A stretch of 64,000 nt of DNA from an uncultured Methylococcaceae bacterium (GCA_903938485.1 CAJADF010000089.1:30847-94846); one strand, 5' to 3'; shown: positions 17,815-29,637, counted from the stretch's first letter. Numbers and translations are program-made. Notes: generated from the letters alone by a model not told the origin.

Positions 17815-20421
17815 TTATTCTTCGTCAAGTTCTTCAGCATCTAATTGACCTTGTTTACTATAACTGGGTGCGATACTGATTAATAAAGTGACTAAAGCAG
17901 CTAAATAAGGCACGGCCTGTACCGATAAAACAGCTATCCACAAACGACCACTTAAGTTGTCAAAATGATCAACACAAGCCATTGCAATAATGCTGATACT
18001 TAACAAGAATAATAAAAATAACTCTTGTCTAATGGTGATTAAGCCTAAAAATAACGCACCTTTCTTTTCATATTTAGGGGTTCGCATAAAAGGTTTACCT
18101 GATGTAAATAGACCTTGAATAGTCCCTCTAGCTACGGTATGCGTTAAAGCTAAACCAGACAAGGCAGCACCTAAAGATTCCCAAACCGAACAAGGAACAC
18201 GCGCTTGATATAACCATAAGCCACGTAAAATCTTAAAGCTAAATAAGCCTACCGTTGGCATTAAGAATACATTAGCGGGCAACTCACTATGAATAGGATC
18301 CGTCATGATAATAGCCGTTAAAATTAAACTAGCTGAAGTAAATAATAATGCTAATGCATCAGAAAACCATGGTAACCAACCCGCCACAAAATAATAACGT
18401 TGAGCCGACGTTAATGGAGATGATTTAGTGGGTATAAAACTACGCCAGTGTCCTTTGATAATTTGCATCGCACCATAAACCCAACGGAATCTTTGTGTCA
18501 TATAGCCTGACATGGTATCTGGCATTAAACCACGACCAAAGGAGTCTTTTACATAAACAGAATCATAACCGGCTTCGTAGAGTCTTAAGCCTAATTCACT
18601 GTCTTCACAGATACACCATTCAGCCCAATTTCCTACTTCTAATAAGGCTGACTTTCTGATCATCGTCATAGTGCCATGTTGAATAATGGCGTTATATTCG
18701 TTTCTTTGTACCATACCAATATTAAAGAAACCGGCATATTCCCAATAACAGAAAGATTTAAAAGTACTTTGATCTCGATCTCGATAATCTTGTGGGGATT
18801 GAATAAAACCGACATTCTCATTATCAAAATACGGTACCATGCATTTCAACCAATCAGGTGATAACACATAGTCACTATCAATTACGGCAATAATCTCAGC
18901 ATCTTCTGCTGTTTGTTCTAAAGCATGATTAATAGCACCCGCTTTAAAACCTGGCCAATTTTCTAAGTGGAAGAATCGGAACATGGGCCCTAATCTTTCA
19001 CAATCATCACGCACTGGCTCCCAGACTTCCGGATCTTTCGTGTTGTTATCCATCACTAAAACTTCTAAGTTAGGATAATCAACTTTTGCTAAGGCTTCTA
19101 AAGTCTTACGAACCATCATCGGTGGTTCATTATGAATAGGCAGATGCAGAGATACTTTAGGATATCTAAAGGTATCACTGGGTGTTAATGGCTGAAAAGT
19201 TCGTGCTGTTTTCTTATGCCAGATAACTTCTGCGATTTCTAAACTTTCTATCAATAGAATGACAACGGCCATAATCTGCATCAATAACATTAATGCCCAA
19301 AACCCTATGCCGAGCTTTGTCTGATACTGTTGGGCACCAATTGACGCGGACCAAAAAATAACCGATACCGATAAGTTAGCAATCAAGCCTAAGAACACCA
19401 CTCCTGGTAATTTTAAAGTACCACGCGTAAATAGAATCAAACCAATTAAGACAAAGCTAATACCTGCTGCTGCCACTGCCCAGTTTTTCCAACCCGGCAT
19501 GGTTATAACATCGCCATCCATAGGATATTTAGGTTGACGATCAGCATTAAAAATACCCCAATAGGCCCCAGCCGATCCTTCTATAGATTTTTTCCAAGGT
19601 TGGTCAAAAGCTTCAACAATATAGTAGGTAACTTTTTCAGCGTCTGCTCTATTTAGGAACTCACGTAAGAATCTAGCTTGATTTGAAACTGAAGCTTCAG
19701 AATGTTTAAACGGCTGACCATCTGACGGCCAACCCACTTCTGTAATGATAATAGGCTTGTTAGGGAAAGCCTTAGCGACTTCATGATATCTTTCAAAAGC
19801 GTAATCAACCGCATCTTCAGCCGCTATACCTTCCCAATAAGGCAAAATATGCATAGCGATAAAATCAACTTCATCGACTAAATCAGGATTTTTTAACCAC
19901 ACGTCCCATGTTTCAGAAGTACTAACAGGACGGTTAGCCACTTTTTTAACTTCACGGATGTAATCGATTAATGCGGATTTAGGAATCTCATCTCGAAGGA
20001 TAACTTCGTTACCGACCATTAAACGAATCACTCGGGGATTATTCTCTTGAGCAACTCTAATCAAGGTATCAATTTCCACCCGATTCTTTTCTAAGTTCCC
20101 ATCAATCCATGCACCTAAAGTAACATTAAGATTGTATTTACTGGCTAACTCAGGAATTTTATCCTGACCTTTCAACATACTATAAGTACGCACCGCGTGA
20201 ACTTTGTTGGCTAACAAAGCTAAGTCACTATCAATATCGGCTTCACTAGGAAAAGTATCCCCAGTTTGCGTATCTTGCTTACGAAGCGGATCATAAGTAA
20301 CACCCATAGTCGTTTTAGTCCACGACTGCAATTGCAGAGGGTTATTGATATAACTCCATATACTAAAATTAACTGCAACAAGTAATGCGACAACAAATAG
20401 GATAGCTAAATTTCTTTTCAT
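17815..20421 (-). CDS. GH17-GT2 fusion: beta-glucan synthase (NdvB-like)
   Basis: 868 aa; N-terminal GH17-like domain ('GVTYDPLRKQDTQ', 'EVGWPSDGQP') and C-terminal processive GT2 ('IDSDYVLSPDWL', 'EDSELGLRLYEAGY', 'QRFRWVYGAMQ'). Confidence 0.85.
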   Translation of the reverse strand: MKRNLAILFVVALLVAVNFSIWSYINNPLQLQSWTKTTMGVTYDPLRKQDTQTGDTFPSEADIDSDLALLANKVHAVRTYSMLKGQDKIPELASKYNLNVTLGAWIDGNLEKNRVEIDTLIRVAQENNPRVIRLMVGNEVILRDEIPKSALIDYIREVKKVANRPVSTSETWDVWLKNPDLVDEVDFIAMHILPYWEGIAAEDAVDYAFERYHEVAKAFPNKPIIITEVGWPSDGQPFKHSEASVSNQARFLREFLNRADAEKVTYYIVEAFDQPWKKSIEGSAGAYWGIFNADRQPKYPMDGDVITMPGWKNWAVAAAGISFVLIGLILFTRGTLKLPGVVFLGLIANLSVSVIFWSASIGAQQYQTKLGIGFWALMLLMQIMAVVILLIESLEIAEVIWHKKTARTFQPLTPSDTFRYPKVSLHLPIHNEPPMMVRKTLEALAKVDYPNLEVLVMDNNTKDPEVWEPVRDDCERLGPMFRFFHLENWPGFKAGAINHALEQTAEDAEIIAVIDSDYVLSPDWLKCMVPYFDNENVGFIQSPQDYRDRDQSTFKSFCYWEYAGFFNIGMVQRNEYNAIIQHGTMTMIRKSALLEVGNWAEWCICEDSELGLRLYEAGYDSVYVKDSFGRGLMPDTMSGYMTQRFRWVYGAMQIIKGHWRSFIPTKSSPLTSAQRYYFVAGWLPWFSDALALLFTSASLILTAIIMTDPIHSELPANVFLMPTVGLFSFKILRGLWLYQARVPCSVWESLGAALSGLALTHTVARGTIQGLFTSGKPFMRTPKYEKKGALFLGLITIRQELFLLFLLSISIIAMACVDHFDNLSGRLWIAVLSVQAVPYLAALVTLLISIAPSYSKQGQLDAEELDEE

Positions 20422-20577
20422 TTGAGTATCTAAAATATCGCTTAACGCGAGTTTATAAGTTTAATTGTGTGGGTATTTATTTCGAAAAATAATAATACAA
20501 CATATCTTACATGGACTTTAAATCTAACCATAAATAAATTATTAATTTTAGAGTTAAATTGCTTCCATTAAAGAAAG

Positions 20578-21825
20578 TTATTCTGGCAAAAACTTAACCC
20601 ATTTAACGGCATTTTCATCTGTTTTTACAATTTCTAAAGGATGACCAAGCAACTTTATACTGGTACCGGATACCGGAATAGTTTCCATAAATTCAATAAT
20701 TAAACCATTTAGTGTCTTTGGGCCTTCTGTAGGCAATGACCACTGCATAACTCTATTCAACTCCCTTAAGGTGATTGCGGCATCAATCAAATAACTTCCA
20801 TCAGCCTGTTTAATTGGAGCCATCTCATCATCAACCAACTCGCCGACTATTTCTTGAATTAAGTCATCTAAAGTCACTAGCCCTTGCACATCTCCATATT
20901 CATCAACAACTACACCAATGGTGTTTTTCTCACTTTTAAAACGCAATAACTGTGCATGAACAGGTGTATTATCTGGGATAAAGGTCGGTTTACTGACCAA
21001 ATTGATTATAGCTTGTTTGTCAAAATCATCATGTCCAATTAAAAACAAAACTTTTCGAATATGTAAAAATCCTACGATACGATCGATGTTTGTTTTATAG
21101 ACTGCTAATTGAGTGTGAGGACTGGTTTTGATTTGTTCAATGATTTCCTCTATAGAATCTTCAAGATCAATACCTACAATTTCTTTGCGAGGTGTCATGA
21201 TGTCATCTACAGTCGCAGACTCAAAATCCAGAATACCCGACAACATTTTTTGATAACGCTCAGGCATTAGATGTTCAGCTTCGGAAATAATACTTTTAAG
21301 CTCTTCTTGATTTAATGACTCACTGCGTCGTCTCTTTAAGTCAATTCTAAAAATACGTAAAATCAATCTAACCAAAAAATTAATCGTCAAGATTAATGGA
21401 TACAACAAAACCATAAAGGGCTTATAAATCCAAGCCGCCATGAATGCAAACCTTTCAGGCTTTGAAGCGCCATAAGCTTTTGGTACTAACTCTGAAAAAA
21501 TTAGCATAATAATTGTCAATACTACTAACGCGACGACAATATAAACGTCATTATCTGCATATTGCTTAAGAATAATGTATGTCACTAATACTGCTGACAG
21601 ATTTTTGAGAAATGTATTGGCCAATAATACGAAACTCTGTAACCGTTCTGGTTTTTGCAATAAATGCTGAACTTTATTCGCACTAACATGCTTAAGCTTG
21701 ACTAAATGTCTTAATCGATAACGATTAAATAACATTAAAGAAGTTTCAGAAGCAGATAAAAAACCTGAAAGAATTAGGGTGAAAGCAAGTACACCAAACA
21801 GCATACTCAAGGGAATATCGTTCAA
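20578..21825 (-). CDS. HlyC/CorC family transporter (CNNM/DUF21, CBS pair, CorC_HlyC domain)
   Basis: 415 aa; 'GFLSASETSLMLFNRYRLRHLV', 'VDDIMTPRKEIVGID', 'VVDEYGDVQGLVTLDDLIQEIVGE'. Confidence 0.92.
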   Translation of the reverse strand: MNDIPLSMLFGVLAFTLILSGFLSASETSLMLFNRYRLRHLVKLKHVSANKVQHLLQKPERLQSFVLLANTFLKNLSAVLVTYIILKQYADNDVYIVVALVVLTIIMLIFSELVPKAYGASKPERFAFMAAWIYKPFMVLLYPLILTINFLVRLILRIFRIDLKRRRSESLNQEELKSIISEAEHLMPERYQKMLSGILDFESATVDDIMTPRKEIVGIDLEDSIEEIIEQIKTSPHTQLAVYKTNIDRIVGFLHIRKVLFLIGHDDFDKQAIINLVSKPTFIPDNTPVHAQLLRFKSEKNTIGVVVDEYGDVQGLVTLDDLIQEIVGELVDDEMAPIKQADGSYLIDAAITLRELNRVMQWSLPTEGPKTLNGLIIEFMETIPVSGTSIKLLGHPLEIVKTDENAVKWVKFLPE

Positions 21826-21947
21826 AAAAATTTACTCTACGGTTGTTAAGACCGCACTAGTGTCTATGATGGAAATTATTTGTCAAGTCAAAATTGATAA
21901 TCAGGCTATTAAAGTATCTACAACTCACCAAAACTAGACCCAATTAA

Positions 21948-21987
21948 AGCATTAAGAGACTTATTTTCAGACAAGTCTCTTAATGCT
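21948..21987 (-). terminator. 15-bp perfect inverted repeat downstream of proS, probable terminator
   Basis: AGCATTAAGAGACTT-N10-AAGTCTCTTAATGCT. Confidence 0.5.
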
Positions 21988-21997
21988 AGCGGCGATT

Positions 21998-23707
21998 TTA
22001 TGCAGATTTCGCTTTTAAGAAATCAATCAACTCCGCTAAAGGAATTTCTTCATTGCTATCTGCTGTTCTTCCTTTATATTCTATGGTGCCAGAATCTAAT
22101 CCACGGTCTCCAAGAATAATACAATGTGGAATACCGATTAATTCCATATCTGAGAACATAAAGCCTGCTCTTACTTTTCGATCGTCAAACAACACTTCAA
22201 AGCCTGCCGCTTGTAAATCTGAATATAATTGCTCAGCAGCTTCTCTTAATCGTTCAGATTTATGCATATTCATCGGACATAAAGCAACTTGGAAAGGTGC
22301 TAAGTTAGCCGGCCAAATAATACCTTTATCGTCATGATTTTGCTCAATTGCTGCAGCAACTACACGTGAGATACCAATACCGTAACAGCCCATCAACATA
22401 ATTTGATTTTTTCCACCTTCGTTAATAACACCTGCTTTCATGGCTTCACTGTATTTTATACCTAACTGAAAGATATGACCTACTTCAATACCACGAGCCA
22501 AAGTGATTTGGCCTTTACCGTCGGGACTTACATCACCTTCAACAACAGTACGAATATCTGCAACATTTTCAGATAAAGGTAAATCTCTTTCCCAATTAAC
22601 GCCAACAAAATGTTTACCATCAACATTTGCACCACAAGCAAAATCAGACATCACTGCCACACTACGATCAGCAATAACCGGAATAGTTAATCCTATAGGG
22701 CCTATATATCCTGGTTTACAATTAGCAACAGCTAAGACTTCTGCCTCACTGGCAAACTCTAACGGTGAGGCAACGCCTTCCAATTTTTCTACTTTAATAG
22801 GATTGAGTTCATGATCACCACGAAGCAATAAAGCCACTACTCCACCTTCTTCGCCTTTCACTAATAATGTTTTTAAACACTGCGCGGCAGGAATTAATAA
22901 AAACTGGCTCACTTCTTCAATACTATGTTGATTGGGCGTATCCACCATTTGTTTATCAAACAAGGCTAGAGGACGCAGCGCTGAGGGCGCTACCGCTTCA
23001 GCTTTTTCAACATTAGCGGCATAATCACTTTCTGTTGAGAAAGCAATGGCATCTTCACCTGAATCAGCTAAAACATGAAACTCATGAGATACAGCTCCGC
23101 CAATTGAACCGGAATCAGCGATAACGGCTCGAAACTTCAAACCGAATTGATTAAAAATATTCGTATAAGCCTGGTACATGACATCATAAGTTTCTTGTAA
23201 GGACTCTTGGTCTAAGTGAAACGAATAAGCATCTTTCATGACAAACTCACGTGAACGCATAACGCCAAAACGCGGACGAATTTCATCACGGAATTTAGTT
23301 TGGATTTGATAATAGGTAATAGGGAGTTGTTTGTAACTTTTTAGTTCGTTACGCGCTAAATCAGTAATAATCTCTTCATGCGTGGGTCCTAAACAAAAAT
23401 CTCGCTCATGACGATCTTTCATACGTGCTAATTCTGGGCCGTATTGTTCCCATCGACCAGTTTCTTGCCAAAGCTCTGCAGGTTGCAATGCGGGCATCAA
23501 TACTTCTAAAGCCCCAGCTTTTTCCATTTCTGCCCTGGTAATTTTTTCAACCTTACGCATTACTCTTAAGCCTAAAGGCAACCAACTATATAAACCTGCA
23601 GCTAATTTACGAATTAGACCAGCACGAATCATCAATTGATGGCTCGCTATTTCTGCATCAGCCGGTGTTTCTTTTACGGTATTAAGAGGAAATTGTGTCG
23701 TACGCAT
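21998..23707 (-). CDS. proS: Prolyl-tRNA synthetase (bacterial type with editing insertion)
   Basis: 569 aa; '[49 protein letters not shown]'. Confidence 0.98.
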   Translation of the reverse strand: MRTTQFPLNTVKETPADAEIASHQLMIRAGLIRKLAAGLYSWLPLGLRVMRKVEKITRAEMEKAGALEVLMPALQPAELWQETGRWEQYGPELARMKDRHERDFCLGPTHEEIITDLARNELKSYKQLPITYYQIQTKFRDEIRPRFGVMRSREFVMKDAYSFHLDQESLQETYDVMYQAYTNIFNQFGLKFRAVIADSGSIGGAVSHEFHVLADSGEDAIAFSTESDYAANVEKAEAVAPSALRPLALFDKQMVDTPNQHSIEEVSQFLLIPAAQCLKTLLVKGEEGGVVALLLRGDHELNPIKVEKLEGVASPLEFASEAEVLAVANCKPGYIGPIGLTIPVIADRSVAVMSDFACGANVDGKHFVGVNWERDLPLSENVADIRTVVEGDVSPDGKGQITLARGIEVGHIFQLGIKYSEAMKAGVINEGGKNQIMLMGCYGIGISRVVAAAIEQNHDDKGIIWPANLAPFQVALCPMNMHKSERLREAAEQLYSDLQAAGFEVLFDDRKVRAGFMFSDMELIGIPHCIILGDRGLDSGTIEYKGRTADSNEEIPLAELIDFLKAKSA

Positions 23708-24153
23708 GTTGTTGTCATTAAAAGAATAAAATAAATGTGTATTTTACAGACTTTTAGCTGGTTCCCAAATCATAGCTTGGGAATAAATCGATTTGATGTA
23801 CCTTATTGGCAAATATGAAATAAAAAATCATGCTAAGAAAACATCAAAACAGTACTAACTGGCTTTATTACAAATGGCTTAAAGCACTATAGGTAAACAA
23901 TCTATTCATTAAATTGCGACAATAACAAGCAAAATAGCCATCAAAAGCCCAACGCCTAGAAAGATTAAGGCTATATCAAGGTAAATTACTCAACTATTCC
24001 AAGTTTTTTTAAGTATTTACTCGCTTGTAAGGCTTTTGAATGACTAAAACGGGTGTATTGCGGACTATGATTTGTATATACTATTACACGTTAACAAGAC
24101 ATTTAGACTGTCTTGACACTGGCCATGCCTAACTCGTCCCAAAAGGATCTTAC

Positions 24154-26832
24154 ATGAACAACAGCTTAATTTCAGAAATTACCGGACAAAATGATATTGA
24201 TCCAATAGAGACAAAAGAATGGATTGAAGCGCTACAAGCAGTATTAGAACAAGATGGTAGCGAACGGGCACACTTTCTGATTGAACAGCTCGTCGCAGCC
24301 ACAAGACATTCAGGCTTCGATATACCTTTTAGTGCCAACACCGCTTATTTAAATACCATCCCCGTTTCACGACAAGCCCAATTCCCTGGCGACCCAACTA
24401 TAGAACAAAGAATCCGTTCTTATGTGCGTTGGAATGCCATGATGATGGTATTAAGAGCTAATAAACATACTAATGTCGGTGGACATATTGCCAGCTTTGC
24501 TTCTGCAGCCACTTTATATGATGTAGGTTATAACCATTTTTGGCACGCAGCGTCTGAAGATCATGACGGTGATTTAATTTTCTCTCAAGGCCATTTAACG
24601 CCAGGTGATTATGCCAGAGCGTTCTTAATGGGTAGATTATCTCAGGAACAAATGGATAGCTTCCGTCAAGAAGTGGATGGTAATGGTTTATCGTCTTACC
24701 CTCATCCATGGTTAATGCCTGACTTCTGGCAGTTCCCTACTGTGTCTATGGGTTTAGGTCCTATTATGGCCATCTATCAAGCCCGTTTTATGCGTTACTT
24801 ACAAGATCGTGGCTTTGCAGACACGTCTAAACGTAAAGTTTGGAGTTTCTTAGGTGATGGTGAAACGGATGAACCTGAATCATTAGGTGCGATTGGCATG
24901 GCCGGCCGTGAAAAATTAGACAATCTTATTTTTGTCATTAACTGTAACCTACAACGTTTAGACGGACCCGTTCGCGGTAATGCAAAAATCATTCAAGAAT
25001 TAGAAAGTGAATTCCGTGGCGCGGGTTGGAATGTTATTAAGCTCGTTTGGGGCCAACGTTGGGATGCTTTATTAGCAAGAGATACACAAGGCTTATTGGC
25101 AGCTCGCATGATGGCTTGCGTCGATGGTGATTTCCAAACATTTAAAGCGAAAGACGGCGCTTACGTTCGTGAACACTTCTTTAACACCCCAGAATTAAAA
25201 GCGATGGTCGCTGACTGGTCTGACCGTGATATTTGGGAACTAAACCGCGGCGGTCATGACCCTGCTAAAACCTATGCGGCATTCCATGCGGCGGTAAATC
25301 ATAAAGGTCAACCGACTGTTATTTTAGCTAAAACCATTAAAGGTTATGGCATGGGTGCCTCAGGGGAAGCGCAAAACATTTCACATCAACAAAAGAAAAT
25401 GAGTGAGATTTCACTCACGCACTTCCGTGATCGTTATGAATTACCGGTCAGTGATGAAGAAATGCAAAAACTGCCTTATTTAACTTTCCCAGAAGGTTCA
25501 AAAGAATTAGCGTACATGCAACAAAGACGCGCTGAATTAGGTGGACCTTTACCTTCAAGACGCGCCAAATCTTATGCACTTGATGTACCCGTTCTAAGCG
25601 ATTTTAAAGCGTTATTAGAAGCGAGCGGTGAAGGCCGTGAAATTTCTACCACAATGGCTTTTGTGCGTTTATTAAATATTCTCGTTAAAGATAAAAATAT
25701 CGGCAAACGTATCGTTCCAATCGTACCAGATGAATCAAGAACATTTGGTATGGAAGGTATGTTTAGACAACTCGGCATCTGGTCTCAAGTGGGGCAACTA
25801 TATACGCCACAAGATGCTGATCAACTCATGTTCTATAAAGAAGACAAACACGGCCAAGTTTTACAAGAAGGTATTAACGAAGCGGGTGGCTTGTGTGATT
25901 GGATAGCAGCAGGGACTGCTTATTCAACTCATAATGTACCGATGATTCCTTTCTTCATCTACTACTCTATGTTTGGCTTCCAACGCGTAGGTGATTTAAT
26001 TTGGGCCGCTGCTGATCAACGTACTCGTGGATTCTTGATGGGAGGCACCGCTGGCAGAACGACTCTAAATGGTGAAGGTTTGCAACATGAAGATGGCCAT
26101 AGCCATTTAATGTCAGCCACTGTGCCTAACTGTATTTCTTACGATCCAACTTACGCTTACGAATTGGCAGTCATCATCCAAGATGGTCTACGTCGGATGT
26201 ATGTTGAACAAGAAGACGTGTTCTATTACATCACCGTAATGAATGAAAACTACAGTCACCCTGCTATGCCAAAAGGCATTGAATTAGACATCCTAAAAGG
26301 GATGTATAAATTCCGTGATGGTGAGAAAAATAAAGCGCCTCGCGTACAACTTTTAGGCTCGGGCACTATTTTCCGTGAAGTTGAATTCGCTGCTGAACTC
26401 CTTAAAAACGATTGGGGCGTTGAAGCTGACTTATGGAGTTGCCCAAGTTTTACTGAATTAGCCCGTGATGGTCAATCTTGTGAACGTTGGAACCGCTTAC
26501 ACCCAACCGAAACGGCTAAAACATCGCATGTAGCAAGTTGTTTAGACTCTGCGGTAGGCCCTGTGATTGCGTCAACTGATTACACTCGCGCATTTGCTGA
26601 ACAAATTCGTGCTTACATTAAAGCACCGTATGTTGTTTTAGGTACGGATGGTTTTGGTCGTTCTGATACGCGTGAAAACTTAAGGCGCTTCTTTGAAGTT
26701 GATCGTTACCAAGTCACCATTGCAGCACTAAAGAGTTTAGCTGATTTAGGCCAATTTGATGCCAACAAGGTTGATGTTGCTATTGCTAAATACGGTATAG
26801 CCACAGAAATTAAAGCACCTTGGCTAATTTAA
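24154..26832 (+). CDS. aceE: Pyruvate dehydrogenase E1 component (homodimeric)
   Basis: 892 aa; 'SFLGDGETDEPESLGAIGMAGREKLDNLIFVINCNLQRLDGPVRGN'. Confidence 0.98.
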   Translation: MNNSLISEITGQNDIDPIETKEWIEALQAVLEQDGSERAHFLIEQLVAATRHSGFDIPFSANTAYLNTIPVSRQAQFPGDPTIEQRIRSYVRWNAMMMVLRANKHTNVGGHIASFASAATLYDVGYNHFWHAASEDHDGDLIFSQGHLTPGDYARAFLMGRLSQEQMDSFRQEVDGNGLSSYPHPWLMPDFWQFPTVSMGLGPIMAIYQARFMRYLQDRGFADTSKRKVWSFLGDGETDEPESLGAIGMAGREKLDNLIFVINCNLQRLDGPVRGNAKIIQELESEFRGAGWNVIKLVWGQRWDALLARDTQGLLAARMMACVDGDFQTFKAKDGAYVREHFFNTPELKAMVADWSDRDIWELNRGGHDPAKTYAAFHAAVNHKGQPTVILAKTIKGYGMGASGEAQNISHQQKKMSEISLTHFRDRYELPVSDEEMQKLPYLTFPEGSKELAYMQQRRAELGGPLPSRRAKSYALDVPVLSDFKALLEASGEGREISTTMAFVRLLNILVKDKNIGKRIVPIVPDESRTFGMEGMFRQLGIWSQVGQLYTPQDADQLMFYKEDKHGQVLQEGINEAGGLCDWIAAGTAYSTHNVPMIPFFIYYSMFGFQRVGDLIWAAADQRTRGFLMGGTAGRTTLNGEGLQHEDGHSHLMSATVPNCISYDPTYAYELAVIIQDGLRRMYVEQEDVFYYITVMNENYSHPAMPKGIELDILKGMYKFRDGEKNKAPRVQLLGSGTIFREVEFAAELLKNDWGVEADLWSCPSFTELARDGQSCERWNRLHPTETAKTSHVASCLDSAVGPVIASTDYTRAFAEQIRAYIKAPYVVLGTDGFGRSDTRENLRRFFEVDRYQVTIAALKSLADLGQFDANKVDVAIAKYGIATEIKAPWLI

Positions 26833-26848
26833 CAATAGGAAAGTTTAT

Positions 26849-28162
26849 ATGACTCAGTTATGTGAGATTAGAGTTCCCGATGTCGGCAATGTTGCCGAAA
26901 TCGATGTAGTAGAAGTATTAATAAAAGTCGGCGATACGGTCGAAATAGAACAAACAGTCGCTACTCTGGAAACCGACAAAGCGAGTATGGATTTACCATC
27001 GAGTGCTAACGGTAGTGTTCAAGAAGTGTTTATTAAACCAGGCGACAAAGTCTCTGAAGGGACTCTGATAGCAACGGTACTCGTGAGTGATGCAGGTAGT
27101 GCGCCAGCAGCTCCTGCCCCTGTTGTAGCTGAAGCGCCTAAAGTAGAGCCAGTAGTTGAAAAAGCGCCTGAACCTGTGGTGAGCGCACCCGCTCCATCCG
27201 CACCAACTCCAGCCCCTGTAGCCGCCCCCGCTGTCATTATAGAAACAACTTCAACGGGTAAAGCTCATGCCTCTCCTTCTACGCGTTTATTTGCGCGTGA
27301 ACTCGGTGTTGATGTCAGTAAAATTACTTTAGGTACCGGTCGTAAAGGCCGTATCTTAAAAGATGATGTTAAGAGCTACGTCAAAAAAGCACTCACTGAA
27401 GGGGGAGCAGTAGCAGGCACTGGTGCAGGCATTCCAAGTATACCCGCTGTAGATTTCTCGCCTTTTGGTGAAACCGAGTTATTAAAGCTCAGCAAGATTA
27501 AACGTTTAACAGGTCAAAACTTAAGTCGTGTTTGGCTAAACCTACCCTTAGTCACTTACCACGAAGAAGCTGATATTACAGAAATGGAAGCTTTCCGTAA
27601 TAGCTTAAATGCAGAAAAGGTAAAAGGTGAAGTTAAAATCACCGGCTTGATCTTTATTGTAAAAGCCTTAGTTGCCGCTATGCAGCAATTCCCTAACTTC
27701 AATTCGTCGTTATCACCTGATGGTGAAAGTCTAATTCTAAAGAAATACTACAACATCGGTATAGCAGTTGATACGCCGAACGGCTTAGTGGTGCCTGTAC
27801 TTCGTAATGTGAATACCAAAAGCATTAATGAACTAACGCTTGAACTCGCTGAAAAGAGTGAAAAAGCCCGCTTAGGTAAACTGATGCCTGCTGATATGCA
27901 AGGTGGCTGTATGACTATATCAAGCTTAGGTGGTATTGGCGGTACGGCATTTACGCCTATCGTTAATGCACCTGAAGTGGCTATATTGGGCGTGACTCGC
28001 GCCAAAATGCAACCCGTATGGAACGGCAAAGAATTTATCCCACGTTTAATGCTGCCTTTAGATTTAACTTACGATCATCGTGTAATTGATGGTGCCGAAG
28101 GTGCAAGATTTATGGCAACGGTTAAGCAATATTTAGGTGATATTCGCCGTCTGTTACTTTAA
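26849..28162 (+). CDS. aceF: Dihydrolipoamide acetyltransferase (PDH E2), single lipoyl domain
   Basis: 437 aa; lipoyl motif 'ETDKASMDLPS', Ala/Pro linker, catalytic 'LTYDHRVIDGAEGARF'. Confidence 0.96.
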   Translation: MTQLCEIRVPDVGNVAEIDVVEVLIKVGDTVEIEQTVATLETDKASMDLPSSANGSVQEVFIKPGDKVSEGTLIATVLVSDAGSAPAAPAPVVAEAPKVEPVVEKAPEPVVSAPAPSAPTPAPVAAPAVIIETTSTGKAHASPSTRLFARELGVDVSKITLGTGRKGRILKDDVKSYVKKALTEGGAVAGTGAGIPSIPAVDFSPFGETELLKLSKIKRLTGQNLSRVWLNLPLVTYHEEADITEMEAFRNSLNAEKVKGEVKITGLIFIVKALVAAMQQFPNFNSSLSPDGESLILKKYYNIGIAVDTPNGLVVPVLRNVNTKSINELTLELAEKSEKARLGKLMPADMQGGCMTISSLGGIGGTAFTPIVNAPEVAILGVTRAKMQPVWNGKEFIPRLMLPLDLTYDHRVIDGAEGARFMATVKQYLGDIRRLLL

Positions 28163-28179
28163 GCAAAGGATAAAAAACA

Positions 28180-29595
28180 ATGAATGATACTGTTTTAAAT
28201 GCAGAAGTATTAGTTCTGGGCGGTGGCCCAGGTGGTTACAGCGCCGCATTCCGCGCCGCTGATTTAGGTAAACAAGTGACTATTATTGAACGTTACCCTG
28301 TTTTAGGTGGTGTGTGTCTTAATGTCGGTTGTATTCCTTCAAAAGCGTTATTACATGCCGCCCAAATCATCCATGAAGTCGATGAGTTTGAAGAGCACGG
28401 TGTCACTTATGGTAAACCTAGCATTGACATTGATAAAATCAGAACGTGGAAAGAAAGTATCACTAAAACGCTAAATACTGGCTTGAGTGGACTTGCTAAA
28501 CAAAGAAATGTAACGGTCGTGCAAGGACTCGGTAAATTTACCTCAGCCAATACGGTTGAAGTCGAAACCCCCGAAGGCAACAAAACGATTCGTTTTGATC
28601 AAGCGATTATTGCGGCTGGCTCACGTCCCACTAAAATCCCTGTATTTCCTCATGATGATCCACGGTTATGGGATTCTACGGATGCCCTACAAATTGCAGA
28701 GATTCCTAAAAAGCTGTTGATTGTTGGTGGCGGTATTATTGGTCTAGAAATGGCAACGGTTTACCATGCAATGGGATCTGAAATCAGCGTAGTAGAATTG
28801 ATGGATCAAATCATTCCTGGCTGTGATAAAGACTTAGTCACCCCACTGGCTAGACGCATTAAAAAGCAATATAAGAATATTTGGCTAGAAACTAAAGTAA
28901 CGGCTATTGAAGCGCAAGCTGATGGTTTAAAAGTCTCTTTTGAAGGTATTGGCGCACCTGAGTCTGAACTATTCGATGCGGTATTAGTGGCGGTAGGCCG
29001 TAGACCCAATGGCTTATTAATTGGTGCAGATCAAGCGGGTATTACTGTTAATGAGCAAGGCTTTATTCCTGTTGATAAACAACAACGCACAAACGTTAGC
29101 CATATCTTTGCTATTGGCGACATCGTTGGCAACCCCATGTTGGCTCATAAAGCCGTACATGAAGGTAAAGTAGCGGCAGAAGTCATTGCGGGTCATAAAG
29201 CTCATTTTGACGCCTTAACGATCCCTTCAGTAGCTTATACCGACCCAGAAATTAGTTGGATGGGCCTGACAGAGAATCAAGCTAAACAACAAGGTATTGA
29301 ATACGATAAAGCTGTATTCCCTTGGGCGGCTAGTGGCAGGTCATTATGTATAGGGCGTAAAGAAGGTTTGACTAAAATCATCTGTGAAAAAGAAACCGGC
29401 AGAATTTTGGGTGCTGGCATGACGGGTACGAATGCGGGCGAGTTGATTTCTGAAGCCGTATTAGCCTTAGAAATGGGTGCAGATGCGGAAGATATCAGCT
29501 TAACCATTCATCCTCATCCCACTTTAGCAGAAACTTTTGGCTTTGCAGCTGAAATGATCACCGGTACTATTACTGATTTATATATTAAGAAGTAA
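28180..29595 (+). CDS. lpdA: Dihydrolipoyl dehydrogenase (E3)
   Basis: 471 aa; 'LGGVCLNVGCIPSKALLHAA' redox motif. Confidence 0.97.
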   Translation: MNDTVLNAEVLVLGGGPGGYSAAFRAADLGKQVTIIERYPVLGGVCLNVGCIPSKALLHAAQIIHEVDEFEEHGVTYGKPSIDIDKIRTWKESITKTLNTGLSGLAKQRNVTVVQGLGKFTSANTVEVETPEGNKTIRFDQAIIAAGSRPTKIPVFPHDDPRLWDSTDALQIAEIPKKLLIVGGGIIGLEMATVYHAMGSEISVVELMDQIIPGCDKDLVTPLARRIKKQYKNIWLETKVTAIEAQADGLKVSFEGIGAPESELFDAVLVAVGRRPNGLLIGADQAGITVNEQGFIPVDKQQRTNVSHIFAIGDIVGNPMLAHKAVHEGKVAAEVIAGHKAHFDALTIPSVAYTDPEISWMGLTENQAKQQGIEYDKAVFPWAASGRSLCIGRKEGLTKIICEKETGRILGAGMTGTNAGELISEAVLALEMGADAEDISLTIHPHPTLAETFGFAAEMITGTITDLYIKK

Positions 29596-29605
29596 TTCAA
29601 TCTAA

Positions 29606-29637
29606 AGCCAAGGCGCGTTTATGCGTGACTTGGCTAT
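29606..29637. terminator. Probable bidirectional terminator between lpdA and GST
   Basis: AGCCAAG...CTTGGCT inverted repeat between convergent genes. Confidence 0.4.

Noticed and set aside
23740-24153. proS-aceE intergenic region searched for a tRNA or PdhR operator
   Set aside because: Only a short TTCCCAA...TTGGGAA hairpin seen; no tRNA fold or clear PdhR-type palindrome recognised
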